Below are positions 56,266-64,000 of a DNA stretch of 64,000 nt, piece after piece (positions within the stretch are counted from its first letter, which is position 1; every line of letters starts with the position of its first letter). The position numbers and the translations under genes were made by a program. Source of the DNA: Nocardioides faecalis (GTDB lineage: Bacteria; Actinomycetota; Actinomycetes; Propionibacteriales; Nocardioidaceae); the NCBI RefSeq assembly GCF_018388425.1, contig NZ_CP074406.1, positions 124,001 to 188,000 on the forward strand, given 5' to 3'. The notes beneath the pieces were generated by a model. The model did not search any database. It was not told the DNA's origin and saw only the letters and a list, made by a program, of their open reading frames with translations.

Positions 56266-56588
56266 GCTGACCTCCTCGTCGACGTGGGTCCGCTCAGGAT
56301 CGCACCGGCGCGCCGCGGTCGGAGGCGTTTCTGGACGTCTGAGGCACAGCTAGGTTGACCCGGTGACCGCGACCCTGCCCGCCACCGACCGCGGCTCGAG
56401 GCAGCGGATCGGGCCGATCGTCGGGCGCTCGCACCTCAACCTCCGTGCCGACCCGGTGGTTGAGGGGTGAGGAGCGCTAGCGACGAGCCTCGAAACCACC
56501 ACCCTCGACCACCACCCTCGACCCCGAGTTCCGTCGGACCCCTTCGCGAGGATGGGCGTACGTCGCAAGCCACTCGGGAGGCCTGGCC
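56266..56588. other. Intergenic region before the 13E12-type gene, with a possible truncated frame
   Basis: These 323 bp hold a short GTG-started frame of 35 codons (56363-56470) whose stop lies inside a palindromic repeat. It may be the 5' remnant of a gene cut by arrival of the repeat and the DUF222 gene, or chance. The promoter of the DUF222 gene should be between 56500 and 56588. Confidence 0.35.
56455..56500. repeat. Dispersed-type palindromic repeat
   Basis: A 46-bp imperfect palindrome with GGTGGTT and AACCACC ends, AGG/CCT inner pairs and AGCGCT at the centre. Sequences of this form (GAGGCTCGTCGC... ending in AACCACC) are, in my recollection, common dispersed repeats in Nocardioides and related genomes. 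It is followed by a decayed CTCGACCACCACCC copy. Confidence 0.65.
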
Positions 56589-57845
56589 ATGACGCTGACG
56601 CAGACCCCACCGCAGCCGCTCACGGCTGCCGTCGGGACTGCGCGGCACGCGCTGGCCGAGGTCCGCGACATGCAGCCGCTCTACCTGGACCGGGACGAGA
56701 AGGAAGTGCTGCTCGTCCAGCTCGCCGGGCTGCAGGCGCAGGTCGACGAGCTCCGGCTGCGCACCCTGGCGGTCTCTTCTGATGTGGCGGAGGAGCACGG
56801 CACGCGCGACGTGACGCAGTGGCTCGCCGCGACCGTGCACGCGGACCCGGTGCGGATGCGTGGGGACGAGAAGCTCGCGCACGCGCTCGACGGGCGGTTC
56901 CCCGCGACGGCGGCGGTGATGGCGTCGGGTGGTGTGAACCTCGACCAGGCGCGGGTCATCGCCGAGTGTCTGGACGACCTGCCCGACCGGATCGGGGTCG
57001 AGGCGAAGGCGCAGGCCGAGACCGACCTGCTGGGGTTCGCCCGCGAGTTCGGGCCCGCGGACCTGCGGCGGCTCGGACGCGCGATCCTGCACGTCTGTGC
57101 ACCGGAGATCGCGGACGCTGAGGACGCGCGGCGGTTGCAGGAGCAGGAGAAGCACGCCGCGGAGAAGTCGTCGGTGCGGTTCCGGCCGCTGGGGGACGGC
57201 ACGACCCGGGTCTCGATGCGGCTGGCCGATGCGATGGCGGGGCGGTTGGGGACCTACCTGGACTCGTTCACCAGCCCGCGAGGCCTCGAGGGGACGTGTC
57301 CGGAGGCGGAGCGGTTGCCGCGGCACCGGCGCCTGGCGCTGGCGTTCGGCACGGTGCTGGAGCACCTCGACCCGCGCAGGCTGCCCGAGCACGGCGGGGA
57401 TGCGACCACGGTCATCGTGACGGTCGGGTTGGAGCAGCTGCGCTCCGGTCTCGGTGCCGCGACCCTGACCACCCCGCTGACGGCGGACGGTGCAGGGGAG
57501 GTCTCCGCGACCGAGGCCCGTCGCCTGGCGTGCACGGCCGGCATCATCCCCGCGGTGCTGGGCGGCCAGGGTGAGGTGCTCGACCTGGGACGCAAGCAGC
57601 GGTTGTTCAGCCCCGCGATCCGCCGAGCGCTCGGATTGAAGCAGAAGACCTGTGCCGCCGAGGGCTGCACGGTGCCCGCGCGGTGGTGCGAAGCGCACCA
57701 CCTCGTCCCGTGGAGCCAGGGCGGCCACACCAGGTTGAAGGACGCGAAGCTGTTCTGCGGCTTCGACCACCACCGGATGCATGACCCGGCCTACGACCGC
57801 GAGCTGTTGCCCGACGGGCAGGTCCGATTCCACCGGAAGACGTAG
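56589..57845 (+). CDS. DUF222/HNH endonuclease, 13E12 repeat family
   Basis: A 418-residue protein. Residues about 20-300 form the helical DUF222 domain (VRDMQPLYLDRDEKEVLLVQLAGLQAQVDELRL; SGGVNLDQARVIAECLDDLPD; LADAMAGRLGTYLDSF). The C-terminus holds an HNH nuclease domain: KTCAAEGCTVPARWCEAHHLVPWSQGGHTRLKDAKLFCGFDHHRMH, with paired Cys and the HH motif. This is the multicopy 13E12 family of actinobacteria, believed mobile or element-derived but without an identified transposition mechanism. A dispersed-type palindromic repeat lies about 90 bp upstream. The ATG start at 56589 is preceded by GGGAGGCCTGGCC. Confidence 0.88.
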   Translation: MTLTQTPPQPLTAAVGTARHALAEVRDMQPLYLDRDEKEVLLVQLAGLQAQVDELRLRTLAVSSDVAEEHGTRDVTQWLAATVHADPVRMRGDEKLAHALDGRFPATAAVMASGGVNLDQARVIAECLDDLPDRIGVEAKAQAETDLLGFAREFGPADLRRLGRAILHVCAPEIADAEDARRLQEQEKHAAEKSSVRFRPLGDGTTRVSMRLADAMAGRLGTYLDSFTSPRGLEGTCPEAERLPRHRRLALAFGTVLEHLDPRRLPEHGGDATTVIVTVGLEQLRSGLGAATLTTPLTADGAGEVSATEARRLACTAGIIPAVLGGQGEVLDLGRKQRLFSPAIRRALGLKQKTCAAEGCTVPARWCEAHHLVPWSQGGHTRLKDAKLFCGFDHHRMHDPAYDRELLPDGQVRFHRKT

Positions 57846-57929
57846 GCCGGCTCGTTCGCGCAGGCCCGTACGTGGAGCACCGCCGGACGCGGGCCGCCCC
57901 CCACGAGCGGACCCACGCCCGACGGCGGA

Positions 57930-59024
57930 TCAGGTGAGCGCGACCAGCTCGTGCAGCGTCGTACCGGTCTCGACGGTGGTCGCGCCGTCGACGGTGACCC
58001 TCAGCTCGAAGTCGGAGAGGAAGCGGAAGTAGCCGGGCTGGCCGACGACCTTGTGGATGATCGGCTTCAGCAACGCACCGCCGACCTTCGTGCCGACGAC
58101 GGGGATGTCGTCGAGCAGGTCGTGGCCGTGGATGACGTCCTTGACGTTCAGCTGCAGGGTCACCTGGGCGTCGGTGACGCCGTCCCCGGAGGCCTCGGTC
58201 TCCATCCGGATCCAGGTCGGGTAGCTGCGGCGGGCATCCGCGTTGTACGCCGTGGGGCCCTCGGTCAGCGTGAGCTCGCCGGTGGACAGGATGATCTCGC
58301 CGTCCATCGCCAGCATCAGCGGCTGCGACTGGTGGTGGTCGAACCGCTTCTGGGTGCCGACCATCGCGTAGATCAGCGAGAACCGGTCGGTGTAGAGCCG
58401 GCCCCAGTGCCAACGCTCGATGACGCGGGTCATGTTGCCCACGCCCCAGTTGTGGTCGGCGTACCCGAGGCCGTCGACCGGGATGTCCTCCCCGTCGATC
58501 GACAGCGTCCCGCTGACCTTCGCCCGCGGGGCGGGCACCACCCAGGCGAAGAAGTCGGTGTCGCCGTACTTGGTGTAGCCCTCGCCGGGCATCCACGAGG
58601 GCAGCTCGTTGGTGAAGGTGAAGTCGAACTCGATGCCGTCCTCGGCGACCTGCACCCGGTGCACCGGCAGCGGGTCGGTCGAGACCAGCTCGCAGGTGTT
58701 GTGCGCGACCCGGGCCCGGCACTGCTCCGCGGACGCCTCGAACGCCATCCGCGGGTAGTGCTTGATGATCTGGCGGCGCGTGCCGTCGGGGAAGTAGACG
58801 ACGATCTCGACCACCGGCTTGGAGTTCGGCGGCTCCTCCGGGCGGCGCTTCTGCAGGAACACGACGACGGTGTGGCCGGTGTCCAGGCGCGCGTCGAAGT
58901 ACCAGTGTTCGAAGGCCCACTTCGAGTCGCTGGGGTGCAGCGCGTTGTTCTTGGGCTCGACGACGGTCAGCTTGCCGTCCTTGCTGCCGGGGCCGTTCCA
59001 GCCCTCGGTGATGGTGATCGCCAC
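57930..59024 (-). CDS. AttH/CrtC-like lipocalin-fold protein
   Basis: A 364-residue protein. Features of the AttH/CrtC superfamily (hydroxyneurosporene synthase/carotenoid 1,2-hydratase-like) are WAFEHWYFDARLDTGHTVVVFLQ near residue 36 and the signature VDGLGYADHNWGVGNMTRVIERWHWGRL near residue 187. Family members act on hydrophobic isoprenoid or polyketide substrates; no reaction can be assigned. There is no signal peptide. It starts 31 bp after the stop of the MpaB/Lcp-like oxygenase gene on the same strand, as the last gene of a three-gene module with the multicopper oxidase. Confidence 0.72.
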   Translation of the reverse strand: MAITITEGWNGPGSKDGKLTVVEPKNNALHPSDSKWAFEHWYFDARLDTGHTVVVFLQKRRPEEPPNSKPVVEIVVYFPDGTRRQIIKHYPRMAFEASAEQCRARVAHNTCELVSTDPLPVHRVQVAEDGIEFDFTFTNELPSWMPGEGYTKYGDTDFFAWVVPAPRAKVSGTLSIDGEDIPVDGLGYADHNWGVGNMTRVIERWHWGRLYTDRFSLIYAMVGTQKRFDHHQSQPLMLAMDGEIILSTGELTLTEGPTAYNADARRSYPTWIRMETEASGDGVTDAQVTLQLNVKDVIHGHDLLDDIPVVGTKVGGALLKPIIHKVVGQPGYFRFLSDFELRVTVDGATTVETGTTLHELVALT

Positions 59025-59055
59025 GTGCGGTCGTCCTGTCTGTGGATGGGTCTGG

Positions 59056-60348
59056 TCAGCGGCGCAGCGAGCTGCTGGCGTCGAACTCGGCCTGGCGGCC
59101 CTCCATCTGGGCCTCCCACCACTGCCGGCGGTGGGCGTCCATGAGGTTGCCGTGCAGCTCCTTGAGCACGGGCAGCCGGCGCAGCAGCTCCACCGTGGTC
59201 ATCAGCGGCCACCGGGCGGCGATGATCAGCAGCCACGGGAACGCTGGCGGCATGTCGTACATCTTGTACGTCTCCGGGGCCATCCAGAGCCGGCAGTAGG
59301 CGGAGTAGATCCGGTAGTTGTACGCCGCCCGCAGCCGCTTGAGCCCCTTCTGGCCCTCGCGCGGCGCGAACGCCCGGGGGAAGGACTCGATGAGCTCCTT
59401 GCCCGCCGCGCCGGCGTCGTAGCTGCGCGCCGCGGTGGTCATCATCAGCGTCTGGACCTGCTCCAGGATCGTCTCCGGAGCCCACCGGGGCTGCACGCCC
59501 AGCAGGTGGCCCATGTAGCGGTTGAAGTGGATCAGCGCCCGCATCTCCTTGGGCGTGGTCTGCACCCCGGCCAGCCACAGCATCAGCGACGGCGCGACGG
59601 CGCCGCCGATCTGCGTCATCTGCTCGTACGTCTGGCTGATCGGCAGGCCCCAGCCGTCGAAGTCCCACTCCGGGTGCTCGCCGACCCGCTTGCGCACGGC
59701 CACGTGCATGACGCGGACCTGCATCGCGGTCTTGCGGGCCTGGGAGTTCTTCTCGAACAGCTGGCCGGGCTGGGAGACGTCGATCCAGAACTTCGACGTC
59801 TCCAGGAAGCGGCGCAGCGCGTTGTCGCCGGCGTAGCCGCCCGAGAGCGACAGCGGCATCGCCACTGCGCCCTCGGTGTAGATCTCCAGCGTGATCGCGC
59901 CGGCGACGCTGAACAGCATCGTGCCCCAGCGCCGCCACACCGCCGCGCCCTGCTCGACCAGGTCGCGGTCCACCCACTCCGGCACGGTCTCCAGCTCGGC
60001 GAACAGCTCCCGCATCGACTCCGGGGCCTCCGGGACCGTCTCGATGCCGTGGTCGAGGGCCTGGTCCAGCATCGCCCGGCCCTTGCGGTGCCCGAACTCC
60101 TTGCCGAAGAACACCTCGGCGACGAAGCGCTCGGCCACCGGGTCGCCGGCGAACTGGTCCTCGCACAGCATCCGGGCCTGCTCGTCGGTGGGGAACAGGT
60201 CGTGGCCGGTGAGCTTGCGGAACAACGCGCGGCGACGCTGCCACTGCGGCAGGTCCTTGCGCTCCCAGTACTTGAACCGGGTCGGGCAGACCTCGCCGGG
60301 TGCGCCGGTCGGGGCGGGGGCGGTGGTGACGTCGGTGGCAGTGCTCAT
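59056..60348 (-). CDS. MpaB/Lcp-like heme oxygenase (DUF2236 family)
   Basis: A 430-residue helical protein of the DUF2236 family, which includes fungal MpaB and the rubber-cleaving latex clearing protein Lcp. Family blocks are DQALDHGIETVPEAPESMRELFAELETVPEWVD, GAITLEIYTEGAVAMPLSLSGGYAGDNALRRFLETSKFWIDV, QVRVMHVAVRKRV (candidate heme-binding His) and FNRYMGHLLGVQPRWAPE. These enzymes bind heme b and cleave isoprenoid chains. No signal peptide is seen, unlike secreted Lcp, so an intracellular lipid or terpenoid substrate is more likely. The ATG at 60348 has AGGAG upstream. It lies 31 bp after the multicopper oxidase stop. Confidence 0.8.
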   Translation of the reverse strand: MSTATDVTTAPAPTGAPGEVCPTRFKYWERKDLPQWQRRRALFRKLTGHDLFPTDEQARMLCEDQFAGDPVAERFVAEVFFGKEFGHRKGRAMLDQALDHGIETVPEAPESMRELFAELETVPEWVDRDLVEQGAAVWRRWGTMLFSVAGAITLEIYTEGAVAMPLSLSGGYAGDNALRRFLETSKFWIDVSQPGQLFEKNSQARKTAMQVRVMHVAVRKRVGEHPEWDFDGWGLPISQTYEQMTQIGGAVAPSLMLWLAGVQTTPKEMRALIHFNRYMGHLLGVQPRWAPETILEQVQTLMMTTAARSYDAGAAGKELIESFPRAFAPREGQKGLKRLRAAYNYRIYSAYCRLWMAPETYKMYDMPPAFPWLLIIAARWPLMTTVELLRRLPVLKELHGNLMDAHRRQWWEAQMEGRQAEFDASSSLRR

Positions 60349-60379
60349 CGCGAGCTCCTTCGATCGGTGACGTGGGTCC

Positions 60380-62269
60380 TCATGGCGCCACCACCCGCAA
60401 CGGCAGCATCATGTCGTGGTCCTCGTGGTCGAGCATGTGGCAGTGCCACAGGTAGCCGCGGACCTTGCCGTCCGCGGTGGTCGCACCGCCGCCGGGGCCG
60501 GTCTCGCCGGTGCCGGCGCCCGAGCCGCTGCCCGAGCTGGTGCCGTGGCCGGCGTGGCCGTCGCCGGCCAGCTCGGCGCGGGCGGTGGCGCCCTGCGGGG
60601 TGAAGGCGAGGTCGGGGTCGAAGCCGAGCTCCTCGGCCGTCGGCCAGTGCACCAGCACCCGGGTGACGGAGTTGCCGTCGGACAGGACCGTGTCCTTGAG
60701 GCCTGCCTCCCAGGCCGCCGGCGGCGTGGGGGTGCCGGTGACGAACCGGTCGGGGTCGGGGGTCCACCGCTTGCCGTGCAGCGGACGAGGGTTGGCCAGC
60801 TGGTAGGCGGTGCTGCGCAGCGCCTGGCGCTCCAGGATCCGCGCGTGCACCAGGTGCACGTGGATCGCGTGCGGGTCCGGGGTGATGTTGACCAGCTCCC
60901 AGATCTCGGTGGTGCCCTGCACCGGCTTCTCGATGTCGGTGGTGGTGAAGCCCAGGTTGTTCAGGCTCATCAGCGCCGGCGGCAGCCGCACGTCGGTGTC
61001 CTGGAGCACGGTGAGCACCCGGCGTCGTACCGGCCGGGTGAGGGGGGCCAGCGCCGGCGGGCGGTTCCGCCCGCCGCGCAGCCGCGCCGGTACGGCGCCG
61101 GTGAAGCCGCGCGCGGAGGTGGCGGTGAAGCGGCAGAACAGCGGCATCGTGACCTCGCCGAGGATCGCGGCCTGGCCGGGAGGCTTCTCGTCGTTGCGCA
61201 GCTCGACGCTCTCGCCGGGGCGCAGCCCGGAGAAGTCCACCAGGATGTCGACCCGCTCGGCCGGGGACAGCCGCAGCGCGGTGGTGGCGACCGGGGCGTC
61301 GAGCAGCCCGCCGTCGTTGCCGATCACCCAGAACCGCATCCGGTTGGAGAAGAACAGCCGCCACACGCTGAACGAGCCGGCGTTGATCACCCGGAACCGG
61401 TAGAGCCCGCGGGCCACCGGCAGCTCGGGCCACACCACCCCGTTGACCAGGCCGACGTCGCCGACCGCGCCGCCCTCCCACTTGCCCTCCGGCACGATCC
61501 AGGTGGAGCGGATGTTCAGGGTCCCGCCGGGGCCGAAGATCTTCTCCTGCAACACCAGCGGGACCTCGAAGTCACCGGCCGGCAGGCCCAGCGGGTTGTC
61601 CGGGCGCCCGGTGTCGAACTCGTCGCGGACCAGGTTCATCCCGGCCAGGCCGGCGGCGACGTTGAGCCGCGTCGTGGCCATGGAGTGGTCGTGGTACCAC
61701 AGGTGGGTGGCCTCCTGGCGCACCGGGAACTCGTAGGTCAGCTGCTCGCCCGGCGCCACGAAGTCCAGCGGGTGGCCGTCCGCCTCGGGCGGGGTGACGC
61801 CGCCGTGCAGGTGGGTGCTGGTGCGCGGCCGGGTGCCGAAGTCGTGCGGCACGTTGTGCAGCGAGTGGTCGACGTCCTTGGCGAGGGGGTGGGCGCCGAG
61901 CTCGTTGCGGGTGCGCAGCCGCCACGGCTGGTCGCGGTGGCTGATGAGCGTGGGGCCGAGGTGGGTCTCGTCGCCGTACGCGAACGACGGCACCCGGTCC
62001 CAGTCGCGGTGGAAGCGGTGCATGGTGTTGCGCGCGGTGACGGTGACGTCGCTGCTGTCGATCACCTGCGGCACCGGCATGGTGTCGCGGAACGGCGCGA
62101 CGTCGGGGGAGTGGAACAGCAGCGGCGACTTCAGCCATCGGGTCAGGCCGCCGCCCGTCGTGTCCGCGCCCGCCGCCGGGCCGGCCGAGCGCAGCAGGGC
62201 GCCCGCCCCGAGCAGGCCGGTCGCCGTGAGCAGGCCGCGCCGGCTGAGCGGCGACATCGGTGCGGGCAT
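60380..62269 (-). CDS. Multicopper oxidase with Tat signal
   Basis: A 629-residue oxidase of the CotA/phenoxazinone-synthase/bilirubin-oxidase type. It begins with a twin-arginine signal (SRRGLLTATGLLGAGALL). All copper-site motifs are visible: TSTHLHGGVTPPE, HLWYHDHSMATTR, HAIHVHLVHARIL and the C-terminal YLWHCHMLDHEDHDMM. A Gly/Ser/His-rich insert (GHAGHGTSSGSGSGAGTGE) lies near residue 590. It would oxidise phenols, metals or similar substrates outside the membrane using O2. The ATG at 62269 follows GGGGGA. It is first in a module with the MpaB/Lcp-like and AttH/CrtC-like genes, divergent from a TetR gene. Confidence 0.88.
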   Translation of the reverse strand: MPAPMSPLSRRGLLTATGLLGAGALLRSAGPAAGADTTGGGLTRWLKSPLLFHSPDVAPFRDTMPVPQVIDSSDVTVTARNTMHRFHRDWDRVPSFAYGDETHLGPTLISHRDQPWRLRTRNELGAHPLAKDVDHSLHNVPHDFGTRPRTSTHLHGGVTPPEADGHPLDFVAPGEQLTYEFPVRQEATHLWYHDHSMATTRLNVAAGLAGMNLVRDEFDTGRPDNPLGLPAGDFEVPLVLQEKIFGPGGTLNIRSTWIVPEGKWEGGAVGDVGLVNGVVWPELPVARGLYRFRVINAGSFSVWRLFFSNRMRFWVIGNDGGLLDAPVATTALRLSPAERVDILVDFSGLRPGESVELRNDEKPPGQAAILGEVTMPLFCRFTATSARGFTGAVPARLRGGRNRPPALAPLTRPVRRRVLTVLQDTDVRLPPALMSLNNLGFTTTDIEKPVQGTTEIWELVNITPDPHAIHVHLVHARILERQALRSTAYQLANPRPLHGKRWTPDPDRFVTGTPTPPAAWEAGLKDTVLSDGNSVTRVLVHWPTAEELGFDPDLAFTPQGATARAELAGDGHAGHGTSSGSGSGAGTGETGPGGGATTADGKVRGYLWHCHMLDHEDHDMMLPLRVVAP

Positions 62270-62327
62270 CGTTCCCCCTTGGTCCATGCGGCGACCAGCG
62301 CTGGCCGCCGTCGGGAGCCTAACCGAA

Positions 62328-62349
62328 AACCGTACATATGTGTACGGTT
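62328..62349. promoter_or_regulatory. TetR-type operator palindrome
   Basis: AACCGTACA-TATG-TGTACGGTT has perfect 9-bp arms and a 4-bp spacer. It lies midway between the divergent multicopper oxidase (start 62269) and TetR (start 62418) genes, 59 and 69 bp from their starts. This is the expected size and place for an operator controlling both. Confidence 0.75.
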
Positions 62350-62417
62350 GGTTCATCGGTGGTCCTCCGCCCACCTGGTCGTGACGGCGCGGGGGTGTCG
62401 CTGAGAGGCTGGTGCCC

Positions 62418-63059
62418 GTGAGCACGAAGGACGAGGTGCCGGCCGCCACCCTGGACCCCAGCCCGGCCGCCGCCCCGGCGCAGACCCCCGCGCGGACCCC
62501 GGCGCCGGTACGGCGTTCCCGGGGCAGCCGGCTGTCCCGGGACGACTGGGCGGCCGCGGCGCTGGAGGTCCTCGTCGCCGACGGCATCGCGGGAGTCGAC
62601 ATCAACGCGGTCTGCAAGCACGCCGGGGTGACCCGGGGCAGCTTCTACTGGCACTTCTCCGACCTCGGTGCGCTGCACGCCGCGATGGCCGAGCGGTGGT
62701 GCGCCGAGACCCGGGAGGCGATGCGCAACCTCGCCGAGCTGGACCGGCTGCCTCCGCGCGAGCGGCTGCAGGCGATGACGCTGCACCTGGTCGACGACTC
62801 CAACTGGGGCGTGGAGCGGGCGCTGCGGGAGTGGGCGCGCTCGGAGCCGAGCGTCGCCGAGGTGATCGCCGAGGGCGACCGGTTCGTGTTCTCGCTCGTC
62901 GAGGGGGCGCTGCTGGAGCTGCGCGGCGAGGCGTCCGAGGCGCGGGTGCTGGCCGGGCTGCTGGTCTATGCCGGCATCGGCTTCGCGCACGGCCAGGCCG
63001 GCCTGCCCAAGCCGACCGCCGAGGAGATCGAGGAGCTGCTCCGGCTCGTCACCGGCTGA
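62418..63059 (+). CDS. TetR family transcriptional regulator
   Basis: A 213-residue repressor. After a disordered Ala/Pro lead the TetR helix-turn-helix is clear: LSRDDWAAAALEVLVADGIAGVDINAVCKHAGVTRGSFYWHFSDLGALHAAM (about 42-92). The ligand-binding C-terminal part is helical (REWARSEPSVAEVIAEGDRFVFSLVEGALLELRG). The GTG at 62418 has GAGAGG 9 bases upstream; a GTG 6 bases earlier is possible. It is divergent from the multicopper oxidase module with a good palindromic operator between, so it probably represses both itself and the module. The last 11 bases overlap the convergent HMG-CoA lyase gene. Confidence 0.87.
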   Translation: MSTKDEVPAATLDPSPAAAPAQTPARTPAPVRRSRGSRLSRDDWAAAALEVLVADGIAGVDINAVCKHAGVTRGSFYWHFSDLGALHAAMAERWCAETREAMRNLAELDRLPPRERLQAMTLHLVDDSNWGVERALREWARSEPSVAEVIAEGDRFVFSLVEGALLELRGEASEARVLAGLLVYAGIGFAHGQAGLPKPTAEEIEELLRLVTG

Positions 63060-63978
63060 GGGGTCCTCGGGCGCCGGCCGGGAACCCGCCGGCGCGCAGC
63101 AGCGCACCGGGCAGGTGCTTGTCGAGGCGCCCCTCCAGCCAGCCGGCGGCGTCGGTGACCTCGTCGAGGTCGAGGCCGGTGGCCACGCCCATCCGGTCGA
63201 ACAGGTACACGAGGTCCTCGGTGGCGACGTTGCCCGTGGCGTTCGGCGCGAAGGGGCAGCCGCCGGCGCCGCCGATGCTGGCATCGAGGCGGGTGACGCC
63301 GGCCTGCACCGCGGCGACCGCGTTCGCGACGCCGGTGTGCCGGGTGTCGTGCAGGTGCACCCGCAGCGCCACGTCGTCCCCGACCACGTCCCGGGCCAGG
63401 GCGAACCGGGCCGCGACGTCGGTGGGCACCGCGACCCCGATGGTGTCGGCGAGGGACAGCTCGTCGGCACCGGCGTCGGCGACCCGGTCGAGCACGTCGC
63501 GCAGCCGGGCCGGCGACACCTCGCCCTCGAACGGGCAGCCGAAGGCCGCGCCGACGGTGATCGTGGTGAACATCCCCGCGGCCCGGGCCTCGGCGACGAT
63601 CCCGGTCGCCGCCGCCACCATCTCCGCGGTGTCCACGCCCTGGTTGCGCCGGCAGAAGGTGTCGGTGGCGACGACGACCACGTCCACCTCGTCCACCCCG
63701 GCGGCCAGCGCCCGGTCCAGGCCGCGCCGGTTCATCACCAGCCCGGCGTACGAGACGCCCTCGTGCCGCGGCACCGCGGCCATCAGCTCGTCGGCGTCGG
63801 CCATCTGCGGCACCCGCTTCGGGTTCGCGAAGCTGGTGACCTCGATCCGCCGCGCGCCGGCACGCACCGCCCGCTCGACCAGCTCGACCTTGTCCTCGGT
63901 GGACAGCAGCGTCGCCTCGTTCTGGAGCCCGTCGCGCGGCGCCATCTCGATGACGTCGACGCGCGATTCCGGGCTCAC
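63049..63978 (-). CDS. Hydroxymethylglutaryl-CoA lyase
   Basis: A 309-residue HMGL-like aldolase. The N-terminus has IEMAPRDGLQNEATLLSTEDKVELVERAV (metal-binding Asp after Arg), then RIEVTSFANPKRVPQMADADEL, SLADTIGVAVP, HLHDTRHTGVANAVAAVQAGV and the catalytic loop ASIGGAGGCPFAPNATGNVATEDLVYLF. It cleaves HMG-CoA to acetoacetate and acetyl-CoA in leucine degradation. Length and motifs are normal. The GTG start at 63978 overlaps a TGA in another frame (GTGA), which suggests an upstream same-strand gene beyond the window, as in leucine/isovalerate operons. Confidence 0.92.
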   Translation of the reverse strand: MSPESRVDVIEMAPRDGLQNEATLLSTEDKVELVERAVRAGARRIEVTSFANPKRVPQMADADELMAAVPRHEGVSYAGLVMNRRGLDRALAAGVDEVDVVVVATDTFCRRNQGVDTAEMVAAATGIVAEARAAGMFTTITVGAAFGCPFEGEVSPARLRDVLDRVADAGADELSLADTIGVAVPTDVAARFALARDVVGDDVALRVHLHDTRHTGVANAVAAVQAGVTRLDASIGGAGGCPFAPNATGNVATEDLVYLFDRMGVATGLDLDEVTDAAGWLEGRLDKHLPGALLRAGGFPAGARGPLSR

Positions 63979-64000
63979 AGCGGCACCGGCGGACGGGGAC

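Overview
The window is chromosomal DNA from a very GC-rich actinobacterium, most likely Nocardioides or a close relative in the Nocardioidaceae. The evidence is the strong G/C third-position bias, the frequent GTG starts, and an actinobacterial gene set: HelR, a MprAB-type two-component system, DUF3558 and Holin-X proteins, a DtxR/IdeR-type iron box, and a 13E12-type DUF222/HNH gene. This is inference from content; no rRNA gene is present to confirm it.

Layout. 1-4.7 kb: the C-terminal part of an RNA-polymerase recycling ATPase (HelR type), a secreted lytic-transglycosylase-like protein that has lost its catalytic Glu, a secreted lipase and a GNAT enzyme. 4.8-8.7 kb: a chorismate-using operon (PhzE-like synthase, PabA, PabB); PabB carries an 89-bp palindromic insertion in frame. 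8.7-14.3 kb: DUF3558 lipoprotein with MprAB-type kinase and regulator, fructosamine kinase, Holin-X protein, NhaA. 14.3-18.8 kb: acetate uptake and activation (DUF485, ActP, Acs) plus a small flavin-fold protein. 19.1-27 kb: an iron-boxed hydroxamate siderophore operon of desferrioxamine type, with a fused acyltransferase/NIS synthetase and a fused penicillin-acylase/acyltransferase; the former carries a second, different palindromic insertion. 27-30.4 kb: glutamate dehydrogenase divergent from uroporphyrinogen-III synthase and a sirohydrochlorin chelatase.

30.5-39.1 kb is an island of visibly lower GC and different codon use. It holds two multi-gene cassettes that look like anti-phage defence: a three-gene ABC-3C-type system (DUF4297-like nuclease, middle component, zinc-hook ABC ATPase) and a two-gene operon of an Abi/UG-like reverse transcriptase with a HEPN protein. 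A methyltransferase, a Mug-type DNA glycosylase and a small CxxC protein follow. The RT-HEPN pair is the best candidate for an undescribed system.

39.1-48.8 kb: a secreted endonuclease I and a purple-acid-phosphatase-like exoenzyme (possibly phosphate scavenging), several small exported or membrane proteins, SelO. 48.9-54.6 kb: an aromatic-degradation-like cluster (aldehyde dehydrogenase, IclR regulator, alpha/beta hydrolase, homogentisate dioxygenase family) and an aldo/keto reductase. 54.7-57.8 kb: a repeat-bearing membrane protein, a secreted protein and a 13E12-type HNH gene with a nearby palindromic repeat. 57.9-63.1 kb: a probable TetR-controlled module (multicopper oxidase, MpaB/Lcp-like oxygenase, AttH/CrtC-like protein) with a clear operator-like palindrome. 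The window ends in an HMG-CoA lyase. No tRNA, rRNA, CRISPR array, IS transposase or integrase was recognised.
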